From contig CANJMY010000012.1 of NCBI GenBank assembly GCA_947475315.1, forward strand, positions 1-56,879: a stretch of DNA of 56,879 bases. The letters run 5' to 3'. Below, piece by piece: positions 23,284 to 30,999 of the stretch. Below the pieces are notes generated by a model. The model did no database searches and was not told the DNA's origin. It saw only the letters and a program-made list of their open reading frames with translations. Position 1 is the stretch's first letter. Every line of letters begins with the position of its first letter. A program made the translations under genes and the position numbers. Source of the DNA: Pseudomonadota bacterium. GTDB taxonomy: Bacteria; Myxococcota_A; UBA796; GCA-2862545.

Positions 23284-24158
23284 GCGTCCTCCGAAAAGAA
23301 TTCCCGCAGCGCGGTCGCGAGGGCGTCCGGTGCGTCATGGTGAATGAGGTGCCCGGCGTCCGGGATGGTGAGTTCGATCGCGTGCGACAGGCTGCGCCGG
23401 CGCGCGTCGCGATCCATGAGCTTGAAGGGCGAAGCCCCTCCGTCGATCAGCAGCGTCGGCGCGCGGATGGCCGACAGGAAGACCTGGTGGGCTTCGGCGC
23501 GGAACGGGGTGGGGGACCGACCGCGGTGCGCGGGGTCCCACGCCCAGGTCCACGCGCCGACGACGGGTCGGGTGACGAACGGGTCGTCGGCGACCACCGG
23601 CCGGGCCACGCGGGCGGCCAGGCGCAGCGCCTCCTCAGGCGAGAGCGCCTTGTTGAAGTCGCGCATGCGGGCCGCCGCCGTCTCCACGTTCGGGAAGCTG
23701 CCGTGTTTGCGCGGGCTCTCCTTGCCGTCCAAGAAGGCCTGACCCCGCTCCAGCAGCTCGTCCGCGCCGTCCGGCGGACCGAGTCCCTCGATCAGCACGA
23801 GCCTGCGCACGCGCTCCGGGCGGGTGGCGGCGTAGAGCGCGGCGATCGTCCCGCCCATGCTGTGGCCGACCAGATCGACCTCGCAGTCCAGGTGTCGCAC
23901 GACGGCGTCCACGTCCGCGACGTAGTCCCAGAAGTGGTAGAAGCCGCCCGCGCCGACGTGCTCGGAGAGCCCGTGGCCGCGGTGATCCGGCGCCACCACG
24001 CGGCGGTCGGACAGGCGGTTCGCCACGCCTTCCCACGCCGCGCCCTGCTCCAGGTAGCCGTGCAGGATCAGCAGCGGGCGGCCCGTGTCAGGCCCCCACG
24101 AGCAGAGCCGCAGGCGGAGCCCACGCGGGCCCGTGTCCAGGTTCGACTCGCGCATCAC
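23280..24158 (-). CDS. Alpha/beta hydrolase
   Basis: A 292-aa hydrolase of the alpha/beta fold with an intact catalytic set: oxyanion HGYLEQGAAWEG, nucleophile S in GHSMGG (about residue 99), and a C-terminal histidine in IPDAGHLIHHD. Acidic residues follow ALLIDG-type strand positions. No signal peptide is seen, so it is cytoplasmic. The substrate is unknown; the family includes epoxide hydrolases, haloalkane dehalogenases and esterases. GTG 24158 overlaps the NACHT stop (GTGA), with an ATG right after it (24155) that shares one base with the stop; either can be the real start. Confidence 0.85.
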   Translation of the reverse strand: MMRESNLDTGPRGLRLRLCSWGPDTGRPLLILHGYLEQGAAWEGVANRLSDRRVVAPDHRGHGLSEHVGAGGFYHFWDYVADVDAVVRHLDCEVDLVGHSMGGTIAALYAATRPERVRRLVLIEGLGPPDGADELLERGQAFLDGKESPRKHGSFPNVETAAARMRDFNKALSPEEALRLAARVARPVVADDPFVTRPVVGAWTWAWDPAHRGRSPTPFRAEAHQVFLSAIRAPTLLIDGGASPFKLMDRDARRRSLSHAIELTIPDAGHLIHHDAPDALATALREFFSEDA

Positions 24159-25858
24159 ACGTCATCCCAGGCCAGCCGCAGGCCCGCCTTGAGGTTGCCT
24201 GACAGCCGGTGCGACAGGCGCAGGCTTGGCCGCGCGGTGCTCGCGGGGTGCGCGTAGCAGCCGCCCATCACCACCCGGCCGCGATCCATCCGACCGCGCC
24301 ACGCGGACGACGTGTACTCGAACACGTTGCCGATCGACGAGAACAGCGCGGTGTCGCCGCTCGCGCCCAGCGCGCGCACCGGCAGCGGGCGACGCAGGCC
24401 CAGCTCCGCGGTGGCGGCGAGCCCGGGGCGCCAGTGGTCGCCCCACGGCCAGCGTCGGCCGTCCAGGCCACGCACCGCCTTCTCCCACAGGTCCGCCGAC
24501 GGCAGCCGCGCGCCAGCCCAGGTGGCGTAGCGGTCCGCGTCCTCGGGCCAGATCCCGTAGATGGGCAGGTCCTCGTCGCCCTTGGGGACGCGCCGGGCCT
24601 CGCCCCAATGAGCCAGGTAGTTCACGTCCGCGCGCTCGTCGGGCACCGCCGCCAGGAAGCGCGCCCACTCGCGCGCGGTCACCGGGGCGCGACCGACCCA
24701 CGCGGGCTCCGCGATGTGCTCGATGCGCAGGCGGCGCTCGTCCGACGCCACCGTGCCGCCCGCGACGAAGTTGCCGCGCGGGATCCGCACCCGGTCGCCC
24801 GCGAAGCGCACCGGCATGCGCCCCACGCGGCCCACCAGGAACGCGCGGGTGGCGTCGGTGATCCGTCGACCCGTAAGCGCGTCCGGACCCTGGCCCTGGT
24901 TGGCCAGCAGGCGCGGCGCGATGTGCGACGCCAGCAGGTACTCGAACACGCTGCGGTGACCAAAGCGGATGCGTCCGTCCAGCTCGGTGACGACCAGCGT
25001 ACGACGCAGCTCCGCGGGGAGGCGCGCCGCGGCCAGCTGCTCAGCGCGAAAGCTGGTGGCCTCGGGCGACCAGCCGGACTCGGCCCAGGCCTCGACCGCC
25101 AGATCTTCCAGGCGCTGCAGCGCGTCGTCGTGATCCGGGCCGGTGCGCAGCGCGTGCCTGAGCCACGCGTCGAACACGCCCCACGCGTCGATCGGGCGGC
25201 CGGGCTGGATGTGACGCAGCGCCGCGCTGGCGATCTGCAGCAGCAGCGGCGACGCGGTGAGGTCTTCGAGGCCGTCCACCGTGGTGAGCAGCGTGTCCCC
25301 GTTGGGGAGCTGGCCGAGCTCGCGCTGGACGGTGTCGCGGTCGAGCGGATCGATCAGCAGCGTCACGACGTCGGCCCGCATCAGGCTGTCCGCCTGATCG
25401 GGGTCACACGCGTCGTCGGTCCGCACGTGGCCGGGGCGCGACGTGAGCATCCACCGCGGCCCCACCTGACGGGTCAGCGCGTCGAACAGCTCCGGCGTGC
25501 CGCCCGCCGAGGCGTCGGGCACCTCGTCCAGGCCGTCGAGCAGCAGCACCCGCCGACCCTCACGGGCTTCGGCCAGGCGGGCGTCGCCCACGGTGCGCTT
25601 GAGGCCCTCATCCAGGCTGCCCGCGCGCGCGAGCACGGCGAGCGGCACGTAGGTGGCGGGTCGCACGCCGTCGACGTCGAGCTCCGACAGCTTGCGGCAC
25701 AGCGTGGTCTTGCCCGAGCCAAAGTCACCGAGGAGCACCACGCCGACCGGCTCGGCCGCGCGCAGCAGCGCACCCACCACGTCGAAGAGCGGCCCGGCGG
25801 GCTCGGACTCGACGTGACCGTCGACCAGGTGCAGACGCGACACGGTGAGGGGGAGCAT
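24155..25858 (-). CDS. NACHT-type STAND ATPase with C-terminal SUMF1/FGE-like domain
   Basis: A 567-aa protein, first gene of the operon. Residues 40-320 are a NACHT NTPase: Walker A GDFGSGKTT (44-52), Walker B with the NACHT acidic run LLLDGLDEV (105-113), and a sensor-type arginine in LTSRPGH (139-144). The C-terminal 355-567 is an SUMF1/FGE-like domain: RIPRGNFVAGG, then VTAREWARFL, RLPSADLWEKAVRGLDG, PWGDHW, GNVFEYTSSAW and SLRLSHRLSGNLKAGLRLAW. The two FGE catalytic cysteines are not present (GGCYAHPASTARPS instead of GGSxxCxxxxC), so sulfatase maturation is not expected. STAND ATPases oligomerise on ligand binding; here the FGE-like end may be the sensor. Upstream CGCTATAG may hold a -10 box, unproven. 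Confidence 0.88.
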   Translation of the reverse strand: MLPLTVSRLHLVDGHVESEPAGPLFDVVGALLRAAEPVGVVLLGDFGSGKTTLCRKLSELDVDGVRPATYVPLAVLARAGSLDEGLKRTVGDARLAEAREGRRVLLLDGLDEVPDASAGGTPELFDALTRQVGPRWMLTSRPGHVRTDDACDPDQADSLMRADVVTLLIDPLDRDTVQRELGQLPNGDTLLTTVDGLEDLTASPLLLQIASAALRHIQPGRPIDAWGVFDAWLRHALRTGPDHDDALQRLEDLAVEAWAESGWSPEATSFRAEQLAAARLPAELRRTLVVTELDGRIRFGHRSVFEYLLASHIAPRLLANQGQGPDALTGRRITDATRAFLVGRVGRMPVRFAGDRVRIPRGNFVAGGTVASDERRLRIEHIAEPAWVGRAPVTAREWARFLAAVPDERADVNYLAHWGEARRVPKGDEDLPIYGIWPEDADRYATWAGARLPSADLWEKAVRGLDGRRWPWGDHWRPGLAATAELGLRRPLPVRALGASGDTALFSSIGNVFEYTSSAWRGRMDRGRVVMGGCYAHPASTARPSLRLSHRLSGNLKAGLRLAWDDV

Positions 25859-25969
25859 GAGGGCCCTTCTATAGCGTGCCCGAGGCCTCGGCGGCGGCGA
25901 GGGCGCGTGGAAGGCGTGGGCAGCGACCGCGTCGTCGCGCTAGGCTCGACGCCCAGGAGTGGCCTCCCG

Positions 25970-27214
25970 ATGTCGCTGTTTGAGGTCCGGGCGTCGTCCG
26001 GGCACGTCATGGCCTTCTTCGACCACACCTACGCGCCGTGCACCATGGCGTGCAGCTTTTGCCCCGTGCCCTTGCGGCGCGCGACGGAGCCGGTCACGCC
26101 CGCCGTGGACCTCGTCGAGCGCGCCACAGCGGAGTTCGCCGAGATCCTACGGACCCATCGCCCGCACCACGTCGATCTGGTGTCGGACGACATCCTCGCG
26201 TTCGCGGGCCTGTTCGAGCTGATCGACGTCGCGGCCCGGGCGGGCGTGCCGCTGCGCCTGTTGACCGCAGGCATCCCGCTGTCGGACAAGGCGCTGGCCG
26301 AGCGTGTGGCCGCCACCGGCGTGCGCGTCGCGGTCACGCTTCTGTCGACGCGCGCGGATCGATACGACGCGATCGCGGGGCGCGCGGGCGCGAAGGCGGC
26401 CGTGATGTCGGCGGTCGACGCGGCGCGCGCAGCGGGGGTCCCGCTTGACGTCGGGATCGTCGTGCTCGATCGCAACGTGGACGAGCTGCCGGACCTGATC
26501 CGCGCCGCGCGTGACCTGGGCAGCGACCCGATCGCCGTGCGGGTGTTCCACCCCGACGTCGCGAACGCGCCGAGCACCTACTACTGGCAGTACCCGGCCT
26601 ACGACGCCGTCTTGGACGCGCTCCGATCGCTCGTCGCGTCGGGTGAGCCGCTGCCGCGGATCGAGCTGAGCAACGTGCCGTGGTGCGCGCTGCCGACCGA
26701 CGGCCTGGACGGCCTGTCGCTGCAGGTGGTGAACACCCCCAACGAGATCTCGATGTTCACGTTCGACGCGTGCGCCACGTGCGCCGCGCGGTCGCGCTGC
26801 TCGGGCGTGCACGCGGGCTACGCGGCTCGGCACCGGTCGTGGGAGGTCGACCCGGAGCAGGTCCAACGAAGCCTCGCTTGGGTCGACGAGCGCGCCCGCG
26901 TCGACGAGTCCAACCGCGCGCCCGGCGTGCCCAACGCGCCCGAGGAGGCCACGTGGCGCGCCCAGGTCTGGCCGGACGCCGCGCGACTGGTCGCGGTCGA
27001 GCCGATCCGCGAGGGCGCCGGGTACTTCTTCAAGACCGACACCCACGGCGCCTTCTACGCGGGCGACTGCGGGAGCCCGGCTCGTGAAGAGTCTTTCCGC
27101 GACGCCCTGCGCGCCGCGGTGCGCGCGCTGCGGATCCGCGGCGCCGGCGTCGACGAGCACGCGCTGATCGCCGCGATGAACACGGTGGCCGGAGACGCGG
27201 CGAAGGCGCCCTAA
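25970..27214 (+). CDS. Radical SAM protein with C-terminal Cys cluster (SPASM-like)
   Basis: A 414-aa protein. The radical SAM motif C24-x3-C28-x2-C31 (APCTMACSFCP) binds the SAM-reducing [4Fe-4S] cluster. The middle follows a TIM-barrel pattern, and a second cluster C267-x2-C270-x5-C276 (DACATCAARSRCSG) lies at about 264-280, as in SPASM or twitch proteins that bind an auxiliary cluster. The protein therefore probably modifies a peptide, protein or small molecule; the substrate is not identifiable. ATG 25970 with GGAG 11 nt before it is chosen; the same frame stays open far upstream. It is divergent from the NACHT gene with a 111-bp intergene. Confidence 0.85.
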   Translation: MSLFEVRASSGHVMAFFDHTYAPCTMACSFCPVPLRRATEPVTPAVDLVERATAEFAEILRTHRPHHVDLVSDDILAFAGLFELIDVAARAGVPLRLLTAGIPLSDKALAERVAATGVRVAVTLLSTRADRYDAIAGRAGAKAAVMSAVDAARAAGVPLDVGIVVLDRNVDELPDLIRAARDLGSDPIAVRVFHPDVANAPSTYYWQYPAYDAVLDALRSLVASGEPLPRIELSNVPWCALPTDGLDGLSLQVVNTPNEISMFTFDACATCAARSRCSGVHAGYAARHRSWEVDPEQVQRSLAWVDERARVDESNRAPGVPNAPEEATWRAQVWPDAARLVAVEPIREGAGYFFKTDTHGAFYAGDCGSPAREESFRDALRAAVRALRIRGAGVDEHALIAAMNTVAGDAAKAP

Positions 27215-27324
27215 GCCTGGGCAACTGCGCGCGGCGGCGCGTTCGGGCGCGCGCGATGTGCCTCAAGTGTAGGATTGTGGCGACGATTCCGTGGTTCGGC
27301 TTCACCAGCGGCTTGGGGGCGACG

Positions 27325-28257
27325 ATGATCCTGTCCACGTTCATGATGCTTGGCTTCTCCGCGGCGCTCGCCGGAAAGGGGCCCATGATCGACAAGGAGC
27401 CGGGCCTCGCCAAGGCGCCTGCGTCCTCCGGCCAGCAATGGCGCGGCGCGCTCGCCGCGGGCGACCTCAAGCTGAGCACCGGCGAGTACTACGACACCTA
27501 CGACTTTGAGGGCCGAAAGGGGCAGACCGTCCAAATCCGGATGACCTCGTCGGCGCTCGATCCATACCTGGGCCTGCACTTCGGCGACAAGAGCCTTCTG
27601 GAGAACGACGACGCCGCCACGGGTGAGGGTGCGCTGATCACCACCACGCTCGAGCAGGACGGCACCTACACGGTGTACGCCACGTCGTACAAGGCCGGCG
27701 AGGTCGGCGAATACACGCTCGAGGTCGGAGGCTTCGGCGCGGCGGGAAGCTCCGGTCTGCCCGTCGCCTCGTCTTCGATGGACACGATCGGCCCCGATCT
27801 GGAGGCCGCGCTGCAGGCGTGGAGCGACGGTTTCAAGGCGCACAAGCGCGCGGCGCACACGCCTGAGCTGACCTACACCGAGTACGACACCGACCTGCGC
27901 ATGAACGGCGCGGCGCGCGTGAAGGTGGTCGAGCACCGCTCGTTTGGGATCTCGGGGCAGACCACGCTGACGGCCGAGTACGGCAGCTTCGCCGACGAGT
28001 CGGTAGGGCTCGCCGCGTACCGAGCGCTCGTGGCGCGGGTGCAGGACTCGAGCACACCGTGCTGCTCGTTCGTCGCCACGGAGAGCGACGCAGACGTGCT
28101 CCACAGCACGGCGTGGATCCCGTTCGACATCGCGGGACGGATGGGGCCGCTGAAGCAGGCGATGATCGAGGTGCAGCTCATGAAGCTGCCCAAGCTCAAC
28201 GGCACCGAGCTCACCTGGCAGTGGGATCTCGACCTGACGATCCTGCACACGCCCTGA
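27325..28257 (+). CDS. Exported PPC-domain protein
   Basis: A 310-aa protein with signal peptide MILSTFMMLGFSAALAGKG. Residues about 35-135 fit the bacterial pre-peptidase C-terminal (PPC) fold: LSTGEYYDTYDFEGRKGQ, then DPYLGLHFGDKSLLENDDAA and DGTYTVYATSYKAGEVGEYT. PPC domains assist secretion or binding. The remaining 170 residues have no recognised motif; a CC pair (TPCCSF) sits at about 248. A 110-bp gap separates it from the radical SAM gene; it may be cotranscribed. ATG 27325 has GGGGG 5-9 nt upstream. Confidence 0.82.
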   Translation: MILSTFMMLGFSAALAGKGPMIDKEPGLAKAPASSGQQWRGALAAGDLKLSTGEYYDTYDFEGRKGQTVQIRMTSSALDPYLGLHFGDKSLLENDDAATGEGALITTTLEQDGTYTVYATSYKAGEVGEYTLEVGGFGAAGSSGLPVASSSMDTIGPDLEAALQAWSDGFKAHKRAAHTPELTYTEYDTDLRMNGAARVKVVEHRSFGISGQTTLTAEYGSFADESVGLAAYRALVARVQDSSTPCCSFVATESDADVLHSTAWIPFDIAGRMGPLKQAMIEVQLMKLPKLNGTELTWQWDLDLTILHTP

Positions 28258-28272
28258 TCGAGGCGGCGCGGA

Positions 28273-29151
28273 TCAGCGCGCCGGGCCGAGTAGCCGACCG
28301 AGGGCTTGCGGGTCGCGCACGGTGATCACGTCTCCATGCACCGTGGCGCCGCCCAACGTGTCGACGAGGTGCAGCACCCTCTGGAGCACGCCGACCGACG
28401 TGCCGATCTTTCGTGCCAGCTCCGCGCGATCGTCCGGGAGCATGAACATCGCGCCGGCCGCGTCTCGGGTCTCCGTGGAGGCCGCCTGGACCAGCAGCCA
28501 CTGGACGACCGCGACGCGCTCGCCGCCGTACCAGTCCGACTCGATCACCTGCGCCTCGAACGAGGCCTTGTCCGCGGCGATGTCTCGCGCCAGCGCGTCC
28601 GCCTCGACGCGGAGCTGTGCTAGGCGACGCTCGTCGATCGGAGGCGGTGGCGTCGTGGGTGAGGGACGCGTCGACGGCGGCGGCGAGGCCACGACGGGCG
28701 GCGGCGTCGAGGTCCGCGTGGGCGGAACGACCGGCGCCGGGTGTGGCGCGACGGGCGCGCCCGGGACCGCGAAGTCGACCTGCACCAACGCCATCACGAC
28801 ATCACCTTCGGCGTCGACCTCCAGCGGGTAGGTGCGCCAGTCCATCAGCGCGCGGGTGGCGGCGGCCTGGAACGGCGCCGCGCACTCGGTCACCTCGACC
28901 CGCAGGGGGACGCCGTCCGCGCCGAGCGTGAACACGCCGCGGCAGTGCTGATCGGGCCAGCCCTTCGTCCGCTCTTCGGTGGGATAGCCGGGCTGGATCT
29001 GCTGACGCCAGCGAACGACGCGCGGGCGGAGCGTCGCGGCGTCCTGCAGCGCGTCGGTGGCGCGTGACGTGACCGTCTCGGCGTCCGTGTCAGGCTCGTC
29101 GGCCCAGCCCGCGGTCAGCAGGGCGCCCCACAGGGCGACAGCGACGATCAT
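28273..29151 (-). CDS. Exported TonB_C protein ending in a Crp-like winged-helix
   Basis: A 292-aa protein. Signal peptide MIVAVALWGALLTAGWA is followed by a TonB C-terminal-like domain (about 45-130: IQPGYPTEERTKGWPDQ, then GVPLRVEVTE and ALMDWRTYPLEVD). A Pro/Thr-rich linker (about 133-170) leads to a final domain (about 205-292) whose end reads DRAELARKIGTSVGVLQRVL and TVHGDVITVRDPQALGRLL. That is the helix-turn-helix plus wing pattern of Crp/Fnr regulators. Such a domain on an exported protein is unusual; it may be a repurposed fold or the signal may be an N-terminal anchor with the rest cytoplasmic. GGAGG supports ATG 29151. Confidence 0.8.
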   Translation of the reverse strand: MIVAVALWGALLTAGWADEPDTDAETVTSRATDALQDAATLRPRVVRWRQQIQPGYPTEERTKGWPDQHCRGVFTLGADGVPLRVEVTECAAPFQAAATRALMDWRTYPLEVDAEGDVVMALVQVDFAVPGAPVAPHPAPVVPPTRTSTPPPVVASPPPSTRPSPTTPPPPIDERRLAQLRVEADALARDIAADKASFEAQVIESDWYGGERVAVVQWLLVQAASTETRDAAGAMFMLPDDRAELARKIGTSVGVLQRVLHLVDTLGGATVHGDVITVRDPQALGRLLGPAR

Positions 29152-29182
29152 GGACGAGACCTCCGGCGGATCCGACGTACCA

Positions 29183-29195
29183 CGTCACCGTGACG
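29183..29195. promoter_or_regulatory. Palindrome CGTCAC-C-GTGACG in a divergent intergene
   Basis: A perfect 13-bp palindrome sits between the TonB_C/wHTH gene (start 29151) and the SDR gene (start 29262). Its position fits an operator for either gene. The GTGAC half-site is Crp-like, and the neighbouring gene ends in a Crp-like fold, so autoregulation is a possibility. Confidence 0.35.
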
Positions 29196-29261
29196 CAGGG
29201 CCTTCCTATGCGGAGTGCTCCGTACGCGTGAACGTGTCATGGCGCGGCCCAGGAGGAAGCC

Positions 29262-30086
29262 ATGGACACCATCCGGGATCGCGTCGTGCTGCTCACTGGG
29301 GCGAGCCGCGGCATGGGGCGCGTGTTCGCGGTGGCGTTCGCGCGCGCCGGGGCCGACCTCGTGCTGGTCGCGCGTGACGCCGCCGGGCTCGAGTCCTGCG
29401 CCGCCGAGGTGCGCGCGCTTGGACGCGTCGCCCACGTGCTCCCCGCCGACCTGGGCGACACCGCCTCGTTGGCCGGCGTGGCCGCCCGCGCGATTGAGAT
29501 CGCGGGGCGGATCGACGTCGTCGTGCACAACGCGGGCATCGAGCCGTTCATCCGCTTCGAGGAGATCGCGCCCGCCACGCTGGAGCAGGTGGTCGCCGTG
29601 AACTTCACCGCGCCCGCCGTGCTCACGCACGCGCTGGTGCCGCACATGCTCGCGCGCGGTTCAGGCCACGTGGTCTTCCTGGGCAGCACGTCCAGCCTGT
29701 TCGCCGCGCCCTACGCGGCGCTCTATGGCGCGACCAAGTCGGCCGTGTCCGGCCTGTCGCGCAGCCTCTCGGCAGAGTTCTCCGGCCGCGGCGTCGGGTT
29801 CAGCGTGATCCAACCCGGCTTTGTGGTCGGCACCGGCATGTTCGCGGATGTCGTGGCTGGCAAGGGGCTCACGCCCCCCGCGGCGATCGGCAGCACCACG
29901 GCAGACGCGGTCGTCGCGGCCACGATCGACGCCATCCTGCGCGACCGTCCTGATGTCATCGTGAACAGCGTCCCGGTCGGCGGCGGCGCGGGGCTCGCGC
30001 GCATTCTGCCGGGCGTGGGCATGGCCTTCATGCGCAAAGCCGTCGCGCCGTTCATGGCCAAGCTGGCCGACGCGTCGAAGCGCTAG
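29262..30086 (+). CDS. Short-chain dehydrogenase/reductase
   Basis: A 274-aa NAD(P)-dependent oxidoreductase of classical SDR type. Cofactor motif TGASRGMG (residues 13-20), structural NAG (in VVVHNAGI), and the catalytic S-Y-K set are visible: Ser in GSTSSLF, Tyr and Lys in YGATKSAVSG. A C-terminal extension (AILRDRPDVIVNSVPVGGGAGLA) is typical of longer SDRs that act on lipophilic alcohols or ketones, but the substrate is not readable. GGAGG at 29251-29255 supports ATG 29262. It is divergent from the TonB_C gene. Confidence 0.92.
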   Translation: MDTIRDRVVLLTGASRGMGRVFAVAFARAGADLVLVARDAAGLESCAAEVRALGRVAHVLPADLGDTASLAGVAARAIEIAGRIDVVVHNAGIEPFIRFEEIAPATLEQVVAVNFTAPAVLTHALVPHMLARGSGHVVFLGSTSSLFAAPYAALYGATKSAVSGLSRSLSAEFSGRGVGFSVIQPGFVVGTGMFADVVAGKGLTPPAAIGSTTADAVVAATIDAILRDRPDVIVNSVPVGGGAGLARILPGVGMAFMRKAVAPFMAKLADASKR

Positions 30087-30180
30087 CGCAGCGACAGCAG
30101 CCTCAACGACGGGTTCGCTCGCTGGCGCGCCACGACACGGAGCCCGGCGAGCGGACCGCCGAGCTCCTCGTCCAAGACAA

Positions 30181-30870
30181 TCAGGGCTCGAAGCGGTAGC
30201 CGGTGCCGTGCACCGTGAGGATGTGCCGCGGCGTGCCGGGCGTGTCCTCGATCTTCTTGCGGAGCTTGAGGATCTGGTTGTCGACGGTGCGCGTGGTGAG
30301 CGCGGCCGTGTAGCCCCAGACCTTCTCGAGCAACTCGTCGCGGCTGACGTCGCGGCCGCGGTGGGCGATCAGGTAGGCGAGGGTGCCGGCCTCGTGCGTG
30401 GTGAGGTGCTCCTCGGCGCCGCTCTTCCAGAGGATGCGGCGGCGAAGGTCGACCTTCACGTTGCTGAAGTCGTAGTGATCCGGCGCGCGCTTGTCTGTGC
30501 GCGAGTTGCGCAGGCGGGCCTTCACGCGGGCGACCACCTCACGGGCCGAGAACGGCTTGGTGATGTAGTCGTCGGCGCCCATCTCCAGGCCCATGACCCG
30601 GTCGATCTCTTCCGACCGGGCGGTGAGCATGAGGACGCCGATGTCCTGGTGGGTGTCCTTGATGCGGCGCATCACCTGGATGCCGTCGATGCCCGGCAGC
30701 ATGATGTCGCACAGGACCAGGTCGGGCGGATCACGCTTGACCGCGTCCAGGGCGGCCTCGCCGTTCTCAACGTGGGTGACCTCGAAGCGCTCATGCTCCA
30801 GGGCGTGGACCAGACCCAGCGCAATGGTGGCATCGTCCTCGACGATCAAGATCTTCAGCGGCGCGTCCAT
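30181..30870 (-). CDS. OmpR-family response regulator
   Basis: A 229-aa two-component regulator. The receiver domain (1-120) has the acidic pocket E11-D12-D13, the phospho-acceptor D55 (LCDIMLPGIDG), T83 and K105. The C-terminal winged-helix DNA-binding domain (about 135-227) has the PhoB/OmpR pattern (LTTHEAGTLAYLI, SRDELLEKVWGY, TVDNQILKLRKKIEDTP, VHGTGYRF). No histidine kinase gene is adjacent, so it is an orphan regulator here. GGAGGG supports ATG 30870. Confidence 0.95.
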   Translation of the reverse strand: MDAPLKILIVEDDATIALGLVHALEHERFEVTHVENGEAALDAVKRDPPDLVLCDIMLPGIDGIQVMRRIKDTHQDIGVLMLTARSEEIDRVMGLEMGADDYITKPFSAREVVARVKARLRNSRTDKRAPDHYDFSNVKVDLRRRILWKSGAEEHLTTHEAGTLAYLIAHRGRDVSRDELLEKVWGYTAALTTRTVDNQILKLRKKIEDTPGTPRHILTVHGTGYRFEP

Positions 30871-30915
30871 GGACCCTCCCTGGGGCGGATGACGTTTCAG
30901 TGCGGAACGTGACAG

Positions 30916-30943
30916 AGGATACGACCGAACGGGCCTCAGGCAA
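30916..30943 (-). promoter_or_regulatory. Candidate promoter for the response regulator
   Basis: On the minus strand TTGCCT (30938-30943) and TATCCT (30916-30921) are separated by 16 bp, giving a leader of about 40 nt before ATG 30870. The 129-bp intergene to the acyl-CoA synthetase stop holds nothing else recognisable. Confidence 0.45.
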
Positions 30944-30999
30944 TGGCTAAAAGTGTGCCGTTTGGGTCCGTTGGTGTCTTCGCCTGTCTCCGCCTGTCA

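Noticed and set aside
24155-24795. Diversity-generating retroelement target
   Set aside because: The fold fits, but there is no reverse transcriptase, no template repeat and no adenine-biased variable repeat.
24155-27214. Sulfatase-maturation pair (FGE-like plus radical SAM anSME)
   Set aside because: The FGE-like domain lacks its cysteines, and no sulfatase gene is in the window; proximity alone is not enough.
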